Of a stretch of DNA of 7,621 bases, positions 1 through 5,827 are shown piece by piece (the stretch's first letter is position 1; each line of letters begins with the position of its first letter). The translations under genes and the position numbers were made by a program. Below the pieces are notes generated by a model, which saw only the letters and a program-made list of their open reading frames with translations, did not search any database and was not told the origin of the DNA. Origin of the DNA: Acidimicrobiaceae bacterium (GTDB lineage Bacteria; Actinomycetota; Acidimicrobiia; Acidimicrobiales; Palsa-688); the NCBI GenBank assembly GCA_003158835.1, contig PMLI01000059.1, positions 1,243 to 8,863 on the forward strand. Reading direction: 5' to 3'.

Positions 1-184
1 AGTTGAGGGCGTTGACGTCGGCCCGCTCGAAGAACCCCTTCGGGTTGTCCTCGGCCGCGGGCAGCAGGTCGGCCTCCTCGCCGGCGTAAAAACCGGCTTT
101 GGCCAAGAAGCCGGCGAAGGCGCTGGTGCCGCTGCGGTGCATACCCAGCACCACTGCACCCATCGGCTGCCCGTTCGTCACCAC
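1..184 (-). CDS. Sulfotransferase family protein, N-terminal part (cut by left window edge)
   Basis: Only about 61 residues are visible. The reverse strand encodes GAVVLGMHRSGTSAFAGFL, in which GMHRSGTS is the P-loop-like 5'-phosphosulfate-binding motif of PAPS-dependent sulfotransferases. It is followed by DNPKGFFE, matching the NP(K/R)G(F/Y)(F/W)E segment common in bacterial members that modify carbohydrates. The family transfers sulfate from PAPS to a hydroxyl group, often of a surface glycan or lipid. Start: GTG at 184-182 is preferred because a TAGCTT box (198-193) lies 8 bases upstream, the geometry of a leaderless actinobacterial transcript. GTG 181 and ATG 163 are in-frame alternatives; ATG 163 would put the motif at residue 7. 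No clear Shine-Dalgarno precedes any of them. It is divergent from the GT2 gene, which suggests shared control and a role in decorating the same glycan (inference). The substrate is unknown, and the C-terminal part needed to confirm the family is outside the window. Confidence 0.72.
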   Translation of the reverse strand, partial: MVTNGQPMGAVVLGMHRSGTSAFAGFLAKAGFYAGEEADLLPAAEDNPKGFFERADVNALN

Positions 185-190
185 CGACCG

Positions 191-214
191 CGAAGCTATC
201 CGAAGATAGCCTTG
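191..214. promoter_or_regulatory. Inverted repeat in divergent promoter region (GCTATC-CGAA-GATAGC)
   Basis: A perfect 6-bp inverted repeat, GCTATC (195-200) and GATAGC (205-210), surrounds the loop CGAA. Outer bases 191-193 can also pair with 212-214 (one G:T) after one mismatch. It is the only AT-richer spot between the divergent sulfotransferase and GT2 genes. It contains TANNNT boxes on both strands: TAGCTT on minus at 198-193, TATCTT on minus at 208-203 and TAGCCT on plus at 207-212. It could be an operator overlapping both -10 elements, or simply the two promoters. No -35 consensus is obvious. The repeat is seen directly; its role is inferred. Confidence 0.45.
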
Positions 215-222
215 GAGCGCAG

Positions 223-1074
223 ATGACCAACCCGGACGAGCGCCGCTGGCCCTGGCGCCGCCGCGGCGGTGGCCGGGCCCAGCGGCCCCGCCTGCTCGGC
301 GTGCTCCTGTGCTACAACGACGGAGACCTGGTGGACGAGGCCGTCCGTTACCTGCTCGACCAGGAGCACGACCTGATCGTCTGGGACCACGGCTCGACCG
401 ACGAGACCCCTGCCCGGCTGCAAGCGCTGAAGCCGGAGCTCGTGGAGTTGGCCACCGTCCCCCGCAGCGTCGATTTCTACCAGCTCTACCCGGCCATGTC
501 GGAACATCTTCGAAAGGACTACGTCGAGCGCTACGACTGGGTCTCCTGGCCCGACCAGGACGAGTTCCTCGAAGGGCCTGACCGCAGCCGCTCCTACCGG
601 CAATGGTTGACCGAGCTCATCTCGTCACCGTACGACTGGATCCAGTTCAACAATTACAACTATTGGTGGACGCCGGCCGACGACGTGGAGGCGGACCGGG
701 TAGCCCGACGAGTGCGGCACTACAGCCTCTTCCCGGACTGCGCGCCCCGGATCCGCAGCTGGCGGGCATCTGCCACCAACGTCAGAGAGTTCAACCACAA
801 CCCGCCCCGAGGCGAGCGCTACCCCCGGCTCTTCAATCTGCGCCACTACCCCATGCGCAGCGAGGCGCAGATGCGACGGCGCCTGCAGGTGGACCGGGCC
901 GGACTGCGCCGCGGCGGCAGCAATTACCACTACGACAACATGAGCTCGTGGCCGGAGCGGCTGGTGATAAGGCCCGACCAGCTGCATTTCGACGACGGCG
1001 CCGAGCTGGACCCCTCGCCCATCTTCGACTGGCGTTCGGTCTATGGCAACGAGGCGACCAGGCCGCAATCCTAG
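223..1074 (+). CDS. GT2-like (Glyco_tranf_2_4-type) cytoplasmic glycosyltransferase
   Basis: A 283-residue protein with no signal peptide or membrane segment. After a basic N-terminus (residues 8-22, Arg-rich) comes a GT-A start, LLGVLLCYNDGDLVDEAV (24-41), then VWDHGSTDET (53-62), the equivalent of the GT2 D(N/G)GSxDxT nucleotide-binding segment. WPDQDEFLE (109-117) is the DxD-like metal and sugar-phosphate site (D111, D113, E114). The C-terminal half has RLFNLRHYPMRSEAQMRRR (202-220) and an NYHYDNM segment (234-240), resembling the family's HYP.RS..Q...R region. It should transfer a sugar from a nucleotide donor; donor and acceptor cannot be told. ATG 223 is supported by GGAG at 214-217, five bases upstream. 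The length is normal for the family. It appears to be a single-gene unit between a divergent sulfotransferase and a convergent membrane-protein operon, which argues for a part in the same glycan pathway. Confidence 0.82.
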   Translation: MTNPDERRWPWRRRGGGRAQRPRLLGVLLCYNDGDLVDEAVRYLLDQEHDLIVWDHGSTDETPARLQALKPELVELATVPRSVDFYQLYPAMSEHLRKDYVERYDWVSWPDQDEFLEGPDRSRSYRQWLTELISSPYDWIQFNNYNYWWTPADDVEADRVARRVRHYSLFPDCAPRIRSWRASATNVREFNHNPPRGERYPRLFNLRHYPMRSEAQMRRRLQVDRAGLRRGGSNYHYDNMSSWPERLVIRPDQLHFDDGAELDPSPIFDWRSVYGNEATRPQS

Positions 1075-1142
1075 GGCGGTGGCGCGGGCGCCGGGGATAC
1101 GCTCACACACTTGTGCCGGCACCCAGGCCGACACCGTCGCCC
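1075..1142. terminator. Convergent intergenic gap with GC hairpins, possible bidirectional terminator
   Basis: This gap separates the stop of the GT2 gene (TAG 1072-1074) from the minus-strand stop at 1145-1143. It holds GGCGC-GG-GCGCC (1081-1092) and the perfect palindrome GTGCCGGCAC (1113-1122). The ends, GGGCGGTG (1074-1081) and CACC-GT-CGCCC (1132-1142), can pair with a small bulge to close the whole region. There is no T-tract on either side, so it is not a classical intrinsic terminator. GC-rich hairpins without a U-run between convergent genes are common in actinobacteria. Termination here is inferred. Confidence 0.35.
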
Positions 1143-2546
1143 CTAAGCGATGGCCCGGCACAGCAGAACTGCCGTCCACCCGGCCGGGTCGATCATGACA
1201 GCCACCGCCCGAGCGTGGGTGGTGTGGCAGTGGGAGACGGCCACCGTCAGCTGGCTTTGCCACGTCGGCCCGTCCGAGCGCATGTTCGCGTCCCTGAAGT
1301 CAGCCACCCAGGTGGGCAGGAAGAGCACCGTGCAGGCGACTGGGACGGCGACCGCTTTTCGGCCCGACCACCGCCCTGCCGGCGACGGCCGGGGAACGCC
1401 GTGGGCGGGGCGCGCCGCGCCAGGACTGCAAAGGTGCCCGGCCACGACCAGGACGCAGCTGATGAGCAGGAGCAGGGGAACGGCCTCGTAGCGGCTGCCC
1501 TCGTCCAGAGTGCTGGTCTTCAGGACCGCGCTCACGCCGCGCAACCAGACGGGGACCACGAAGGAGACGACCGAGAAAGCCACGGCGGCGACGGTGAAGG
1601 CCCGGACAGGCACGCTGCGGGCGCTCAGGCCGACGACGACGACGACGCACACGATGAGGGCACCGACAGCTACCGCCACCGCCGGGTCTTGTGAGATCAG
1701 CCAGTCCGAGCCTCTCATGCCACCCAGCAAGGCGAGACCGGCCCGCTCCGCGTAATCCTGCCCGATGCCGTGAAGCGAGGCCGGAGGGAAGGGTTTCGTC
1801 CCGCCTACCAACCGGGCCACGCCTTGATAAAGCAGGCCCAATACCAGTCCGGCCGTGGCTGCGTGCTCGCGACGCGGCCGAAGGACAAAGGCGCGTACCA
1901 CTGCCAGGGGGAGGAAGAGGGCCACCAGGGGCTCCGACGCGCCGGCCAGGAAGCACACGGCTCCGGCGACGGCCTGGCCCGGCCCCGTCTGCGGTCTCCA
2001 CAGCAGCGCCCAAAAGGCGGCGAAAAACAACCACCACGGCACGTTAAGTATGTTGTCGAGGAGTTCCGATGTGGCGATGGGGAGCAGCACCATCGCCGCC
2101 ACCAGGAGAACTCGCACCAGGGGGGCGGCAATGTGGCCCTTCGACATGTGAAAGACCAGGCCCGCGGTAAGGGCGAAGCTGATCGCCCCGGCCAGGGCGA
2201 AGACCTCCGCCGCCCGAGCGGGGGGTGCGCCGCGGGCGATTTGCGCCAACAGGCGGGGCACGAGCTGGGCGTAACCGTTGTAAGTCGTAAACAGCGTCCG
2301 CCCAAAAGACATCCGCAAGGCCTGGGCATAAAAGACCCTTCCGTCTTCGGCCCATACCGTGGTCGTGGCCGGGGCCCCCGATTGCCGCCATAGGGCCACC
2401 GCGCTCAGAAGTGCCGCTCCGAACGCGTAGCCGCCGATTACAAATGCTCGGGGCCAGCCGGCTGGCTCTGCCACCGGGAAAAGGCCGGTGGCCCACCTGT
2501 GCCATCCTGGCCGGCGGCGCTCCGGTGGGGCGGCGTGAAGCCTCAT
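1143..2546 (-). CDS. Polytopic membrane protein, GT-C-like, with AEDG motif in first loop
   Basis: A 467-residue integral membrane protein with about ten or eleven hydrophobic segments (roughly 34-53, 114-133, 143-162, 168-183, 193-221, 230-246, 288-306, 315-333, 354-371, 396-414). After the first segment comes TTVWAEDGRVFYAQAL (62-77), with E67 and D68 placed where GT-C glycosyltransferases carry their catalytic acidic residues in the first extracytoplasmic loop. TTYNGYAQLVPRL (87-99) follows. The C-terminus, GPTWQSQL (426-433) to IDPAGWTAVLLC (452-463), is an extracellular-looking tail with two Cys (440, 463) that might form a disulfide. This matches a group of uncharacterised actinobacterial membrane proteins; transfer of a sugar from a polyprenyl-phosphate donor is inferred only. 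ATG 2546 lies five bases after the stop of the upstream membrane protein, so the two are probably co-transcribed and translationally coupled. Residues 301-305 are five Val encoded by a GAC-type trinucleotide run. No close named homologue is recognised. Confidence 0.78.
   Translation of the reverse strand: MRLHAAPPERRRPGWHRWATGLFPVAEPAGWPRAFVIGGYAFGAALLSAVALWRQSGAPATTTVWAEDGRVFYAQALRMSFGRTLFTTYNGYAQLVPRLLAQIARGAPPARAAEVFALAGAISFALTAGLVFHMSKGHIAAPLVRVLLVAAMVLLPIATSELLDNILNVPWWLFFAAFWALLWRPQTGPGQAVAGAVCFLAGASEPLVALFLPLAVVRAFVLRPRREHAATAGLVLGLLYQGVARLVGGTKPFPPASLHGIGQDYAERAGLALLGGMRGSDWLISQDPAVAVAVGALIVCVVVVVGLSARSVPVRAFTVAAVAFSVVSFVVPVWLRGVSAVLKTSTLDEGSRYEAVPLLLLISCVLVVAGHLCSPGAARPAHGVPRPSPAGRWSGRKAVAVPVACTVLFLPTWVADFRDANMRSDGPTWQSQLTVAVSHCHTTHARAVAVMIDPAGWTAVLLCRAIA
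1631..1647. repeat. Short trinucleotide run (CGA)5
   Basis: Five CGA units in a row plus CG lie inside the 467-residue membrane protein gene and encode its five-Val stretch (residues 301-305) in a transmembrane segment. Unit changes would add or remove single Val residues without shifting the frame. It is probably just a product of GC-rich codon use. Confidence 0.4.
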
Positions 2547-2559
2547 CGGGCTCAGCCCG
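2547..2559 (-). promoter_or_regulatory. Hairpin CGGGC-TGA-GCCCG spanning stop codon at operon junction
   Basis: On the minus strand the stop codon of the first membrane protein (TGA 2554-2552) is exactly the three-base loop of a perfect 5-bp stem, CGGGC/GCCCG, whose last base touches the ATG of the second gene (2546). The only Shine-Dalgarno-like bases (GGGC) are in the stem. A ribosome ending the first gene would open this stem, which would couple translation of the second gene to the first. The structure is seen; the coupling is inferred. Confidence 0.35.
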
Positions 2560-4312
2560 GCCCGGACAGGCCGCACAGGGTTATCGGAGTGCCCACGTTC
2601 CAGGTGATGACCAGTTCGGCCTGAGGGTCGTTGTCGCTCAGGTAGCCCCTTCCCTTGTGGGGCACGACCAGCTCCAGCGGGACCGATGTCGTCGGCCCCC
2701 GAGGCGGCACCAACACCGCCGCCAGGTAATTGATGGTGCCGGTAGCGGCCGGTGGCGACTCCACCAGCAGCGACGCCGACCTGTGGCCGGGAGCAACCTG
2801 CAGCCAAATCTGGACTGGATCTGCGCTCTGCGGTACCAGGGCCAGGCAACCGCCCGGTGGCGAGGAGACCGTCGCGAACGTCGATCTTTCGTACCTGAAC
2901 CGGCCGGCGGACAGTGGGTGCCGGGTGAGCGCCGTCACCGATCCGTTCCAGGTCCCCACGGCCAGCGCCGTGCGGGCATTTATGAGGTCGGTGGCCGAAA
3001 CGGGGGTGCCGGGGAGCATACGGGACCGCTGCAGGTCCCCGAGCGGCCCGGCCGTCAAATTGGGCAAGGCGCCGATGGGGGGGGCGCCGGGCCCGGACAC
3101 GTAGTGCACCCCCTCGCCCAGCAACCTGCCGGTGGCCAGCACCTCCGTCTTCAATGTGGACGTCAGCGCCAGGCGGGCCGTGGTCCAGGTTTGGGCCTGC
3201 CCCACATTGCCGAGCGCGGTCAGCGCCAGCAGCCCGACGGCGCCGGCCCGGGCCCCGGCAAAGGCCCGGGCGGGGCCGAGGAGCTTGCCTATGACGGGGA
3301 CCAGCAATGCGAGGGCGATGTAGATATAGCGTGGAACGCCGGCGTCGACGGTGGAGGTGTCTCTGCCCAGAGACGTCAAGGCGTAAAAAGCCAAGACGGC
3401 GGCGCACAGGCCGAGCAATGCCGGCTCCCGGTCCCACAGGCGGCGCAAATGGCAGCCGACCCACACCGCCACGCCGACGAGCAGGGCGCCGCCGGCGGCA
3501 GTGAGGTTGAATGTCTGCCCCAGGGCGGAGGAGAGCCCGGTCCAGATGTAATTGGGCACGCTCGTGGCCACGGTCAGCGAAAACTGGTCGGAATGGGCCG
3601 AGATCCCCGAGTGACCGACGACCGCGAACCAGATCGCATAGGCCGCGACCGGAGGCCCTAGTACCCAAAGGGCCCGATTGCGGGGCAACCGGGCCGCGGC
3701 CAGCGAGGCCGTGGCAACAAGCATGGCAACGCCGACGGTCGAGCACATAAGACCGGCTATCAGGGCCAGGCAAGCCGACAAAAGGCGGGACGACGACGGC
3801 GCCGGGCCGCCGCTGTCCAGCAGTTCCAGTGCCAGCAGGCCGAAGAAGACCGAGCCGACGAAACCGACCTGGAAGGCCCAGGTCAAGTCCTCCGCCCCGG
3901 CGCCCAGGAAGCCCAGCAACACCACTGCCGCCACCGCCACCCATGGCGCCACGCCCGCCCGTCGCGACAATCGCCACGACAGGTGCATGATGCCGACGTG
4001 GAGGACCAGGAGGGGGACGATGTAGGGCCAGTACGTGCTCAAGTGGAAGACGTTGAACAAAGCTCGCCACAAAACGATGGGCAGCGTCGACCAGTGCTCG
4101 TTGTGGGGGAACCAGATGCTGGCCGGGTTGGTCGGCCAGTGCCATAGGCCGCGCTGGACGAGGAAGTCCCATTCGTCCCCGAAAAACCACAGGCCCCGGT
4201 CCGTCCAGGCCCAAAAGGCGAACGCCCCGACCAGGCTGAGGAGATGGGCATAGATGGCGGCCCTGGGTGGACCGGCCGGCGCGGCTGCGTCCGTGCCAGG
4301 TTCAGGGCCCAT
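2552..4312 (-). CDS. GT-C-like polytopic membrane glycosyltransferase with large C-terminal domain
   Basis: A 586-residue protein. An N-terminal membrane helix (about 20-37) is followed by LWFFGDEWDFLVQRGL (41-56); D46, E47 and D49 form the acidic first-loop motif typical of GT-C enzymes using lipid-linked sugar donors. WFPHNEHWSTLPIVLWRALF (67-86) follows. Further hydrophobic segments lie at about 94-111, 122-138, 147-166, 178-207, 214-233, 272-286, 297-314, 328-342 and 356-370. Residues from about 371 to 586 lack membrane segments and are rich in beta-type stretches, probably an extracytoplasmic domain. ATG 4312 is chosen because a TACGCT box (4326-4321) ends 8 bases upstream, fitting a leaderless start, and because sequence upstream in the same frame is Arg/Pro-rich and overlaps the divergent gene. 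It is the first gene of a two-gene operon with the 467-residue membrane protein; the two may work on the same polymer. The fold call is from motif and topology; the sugar is unknown. Confidence 0.8.
   Translation of the reverse strand: MGPEPGTDAAAPAGPPRAAIYAHLLSLVGAFAFWAWTDRGLWFFGDEWDFLVQRGLWHWPTNPASIWFPHNEHWSTLPIVLWRALFNVFHLSTYWPYIVPLLVLHVGIMHLSWRLSRRAGVAPWVAVAAVVLLGFLGAGAEDLTWAFQVGFVGSVFFGLLALELLDSGGPAPSSSRLLSACLALIAGLMCSTVGVAMLVATASLAAARLPRNRALWVLGPPVAAYAIWFAVVGHSGISAHSDQFSLTVATSVPNYIWTGLSSALGQTFNLTAAGGALLVGVAVWVGCHLRRLWDREPALLGLCAAVLAFYALTSLGRDTSTVDAGVPRYIYIALALLVPVIGKLLGPARAFAGARAGAVGLLALTALGNVGQAQTWTTARLALTSTLKTEVLATGRLLGEGVHYVSGPGAPPIGALPNLTAGPLGDLQRSRMLPGTPVSATDLINARTALAVGTWNGSVTALTRHPLSAGRFRYERSTFATVSSPPGGCLALVPQSADPVQIWLQVAPGHRSASLLVESPPAATGTINYLAAVLVPPRGPTTSVPLELVVPHKGRGYLSDNDPQAELVITWNVGTPITLCGLSGPG
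3077..3084. repeat. Homopolymer tract of eight G (C8 in the coding strand)
   Basis: An uninterrupted run of eight G on the plus strand reads as C8 in the 586-residue membrane protein gene, encoding the Ala-Pro-Pro around residue 411, at the start of the C-terminal non-membrane domain. One-base slippage would truncate or change that domain and leave the membrane part intact. Confidence 0.5.
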
Positions 4313-4320
4313 CCTGTGGC

Positions 4321-4326
4321 AGCGTA
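4321..4326 (-). promoter_or_regulatory. -10 box TACGCT for the membrane-protein operon
   Basis: TACGCT fits the actinobacterial TANNNT -10 pattern. Eight bases separate it from ATG 4312, so transcription would begin at or next to the start codon (leaderless mRNA). No convincing -35 element is seen at 17-18 bases. Confidence 0.4.
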
Positions 4327-4375
4327 GCTTCGGCTGGGCCGGGCCACGGTGAGCCGGGCAGGTCATGGGGGGTAG

Positions 4376-4381
4376 TAATCT
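4376..4381 (+). promoter_or_regulatory. -10 box TAATCT for the pyruvyl-transferase-like operon
   Basis: TAATCT fits TANNNT and is followed by seven bases, then ATG 4389. This is the spacing of a leaderless start and supports ATG 4389 over ATG 4365, which lies upstream of the box. The -35 region is not recognisable. Confidence 0.45.
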
Positions 4382-4388
4382 GCCCGCA

Positions 4389-5825
4389 ATGGGCCGAACC
4401 GAAGTCCTCCGGCACCGGCGCGTCGGCTGGTGGGCCGGAGGGGAGCCGGCTGACCCGCTGGCCGCTCTGACCGGTTCGTTGTTGCGGGCCGAGATCCGCT
4501 CTCGCTGCCCCGAGTTCTCGCCCGTCCTTGTCCATGGGGCACCGGCGTCCTGGCCCGAGCCGGGCTTCACGGGCGAGCCGGTGGCAGTTCACCTGACCTC
4601 GGACTGGGCTAACGGCTCCTCGGCCCCGCTGAGCCTCCTGGTGGCCTCGGGGGCCCCGGAACCGGGCGGTAGCAAGATCGCCCACAGGCTGGCGGAGACG
4701 GGAACGGCGCTGGTGGCGGTAGCTCCCGAGGAGGGTTGGGGCCTCGAGGCGAGCGCCAGCGTGGGGGCGCCTTTCGCCGTCCCCGAGCCCGTCCTCCTGG
4801 CGGCCCGGCACCTGTCCCGCCATGCTCTGGACGCCCGCGGTGCTTTCCTGCGGGTGGTGGAGGGCCTGCCCCGCCATTACGTGCTGGTCGAGGCGGGCGT
4901 GCTCGACGGCTCCGGCGCGCCCGGAGCGGGGGGCGACCTGGAGCCGGCCTTGCGCCGGCTCGCCCAACGGGCCGGTGGGGACCGCCCGGCCGAAGTGGTA
5001 GAGCTGGTCCCGGGGCCGCTGACGGCGGACGACCCTGGGGCCCAGCATTTCCTGGCCGAACGCCGGGCCGAGACCGAGGAAGGCCGTCACCAGCCTGAAG
5101 ACTGGCTGGGCGACCCCGGCCGGCCCCGGCTGGGTTTGCGGGTCACCAACCCGTTCGACTTGGCGGCGGCGGTGGCCGGAGCAGATGTGGTCGTGGCCCG
5201 CAGCGGCGCCATGATGGCGCTGGCGTGGGCGCTCGGCACCCCCCACGCGGCACTGGCCGGCGAGGGCACACCGGCCAGCAACTTCGCGGCCTGGACGGGC
5301 GACGCCAGCGCCCTGGCGCAGGACGGGGCCGAGCTGGTCGCCACTATCGACAACATCTTCGCCCGCCGGGGCCAGCCCCGGGGGCTCAAACGACTGGAGG
5401 CTACGTTGGACCAGTCTCTCGATGACGCGGCTGCCAACCTGGTGCAAAAAGCGGCCGGGATGAAGCCGTACGGGGGCGGCGGGGCGGTGCCCGAAGCGTC
5501 CTGGCACGAGCGGGCCCAGGAACTCCAGGCCGTCAACGAGGCGCTCCGCCAGCGCCTGGCGGTGGAGCGGCTGCGCTTCGGCGAACGCGCCGCTCTCCTC
5601 GAGCAAGCGGCCAACACCAGCGTCGAGTCGGCCATCAAGGCCGTCCACGGCCAGGATGTCATCGTGCGCCGGCGCCTGGAGCAGACCGAGAAGGAGATGC
5701 GGCGCCTGCAGGAGGAGACGGCCCGCCAGCAGGCGGAGCTGAGGGCCATCCACGCCAGCCTGACCATGCGGGCGCTGGCTCCGGCCCGGGCGTGGTATGA
5801 GCGCGTCCGGGGGGTAGCGCACTGA
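4389..5825 (+). CDS. Polysaccharide pyruvyl-transferase-like protein with C-terminal coiled coil
   Basis: A 478-residue soluble protein. The N-terminus, VGWWAGGEPADPLAALTG (12-29), and the later block VTNPFDLAAAVAGADVVVAR (252-271) with SGAMMALAWALGTP (272-285), follow the layout of polysaccharide pyruvyl transferases: an early glycine-rich segment, then a GT-B-like second half with a (S/R)xxH...A...GxP signature. At the expected His position the sequence has Ala (about 274), so catalysis by the usual mechanism is doubtful. Residues about 370-456 are charged heptad-like sequence with almost no Pro or Gly, a likely coiled coil, followed by LTMRALAPARAWYERVRG (458-475), a tail often seen at the end of actinobacterial glycan enzymes. 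ATG 4389 is preferred for its leaderless -10 spacing; ATG 4365 would add eight residues. The next gene starts two bases after the stop, so they form an operon. The family assignment rests on weak motifs; a divergent glycosyltransferase or scaffold is an alternative. Confidence 0.62.
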   Translation: MGRTEVLRHRRVGWWAGGEPADPLAALTGSLLRAEIRSRCPEFSPVLVHGAPASWPEPGFTGEPVAVHLTSDWANGSSAPLSLLVASGAPEPGGSKIAHRLAETGTALVAVAPEEGWGLEASASVGAPFAVPEPVLLAARHLSRHALDARGAFLRVVEGLPRHYVLVEAGVLDGSGAPGAGGDLEPALRRLAQRAGGDRPAEVVELVPGPLTADDPGAQHFLAERRAETEEGRHQPEDWLGDPGRPRLGLRVTNPFDLAAAVAGADVVVARSGAMMALAWALGTPHAALAGEGTPASNFAAWTGDASALAQDGAELVATIDNIFARRGQPRGLKRLEATLDQSLDDAAANLVQKAAGMKPYGGGGAVPEASWHERAQELQAVNEALRQRLAVERLRFGERAALLEQAANTSVESAIKAVHGQDVIVRRRLEQTEKEMRRLQEETARQQAELRAIHASLTMRALAPARAWYERVRGVAH

Positions 5826-5827
5826 GC

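Noticed and set aside
603..1694. Plus-strand open frame of 363 codons
   Set aside because: It overlaps the end of the GT2 gene in another frame, crosses the convergent gap and runs antisense to the 467-residue membrane protein; it has no domain features.
2411..3661. Plus-strand open frame of 416 codons
   Set aside because: It is antisense to both membrane-protein genes and across their junction, and is rich in Gly, Gln and Arg with no motif.
1143..4214. A single continuous minus-strand open frame of 1023 codons
   Set aside because: Only the part from ATG 2546 down encodes a coherent membrane protein. The upstream 556 codons are Arg/Gly/Pro-rich and overlap, in another frame, the clear GT-C-like gene 4312-2552.
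4326..4335. AGC-TTCG-GCT, a possible stable UUCG hairpin
   Set aside because: The stem is only three to four pairs, and the site overlaps the minus-strand -10 box, so it is probably not transcribed from the proposed promoters.
4365..4388. ATG 4365 as the start of the pyruvyl-transferase-like gene
   Set aside because: Its nearest Shine-Dalgarno-like bases are only two bases away, and the best -10 box (4376-4381) lies downstream of it. It is kept as an alternative start.
4302..5822. Long minus-strand open frame opposite the pyruvyl-transferase-like gene
   Set aside because: The product is a low-complexity Gly/Arg/Pro/Gln mix without domain motifs, as expected for an antisense frame in high-GC DNA; the plus strand has family motifs and a coiled coil.
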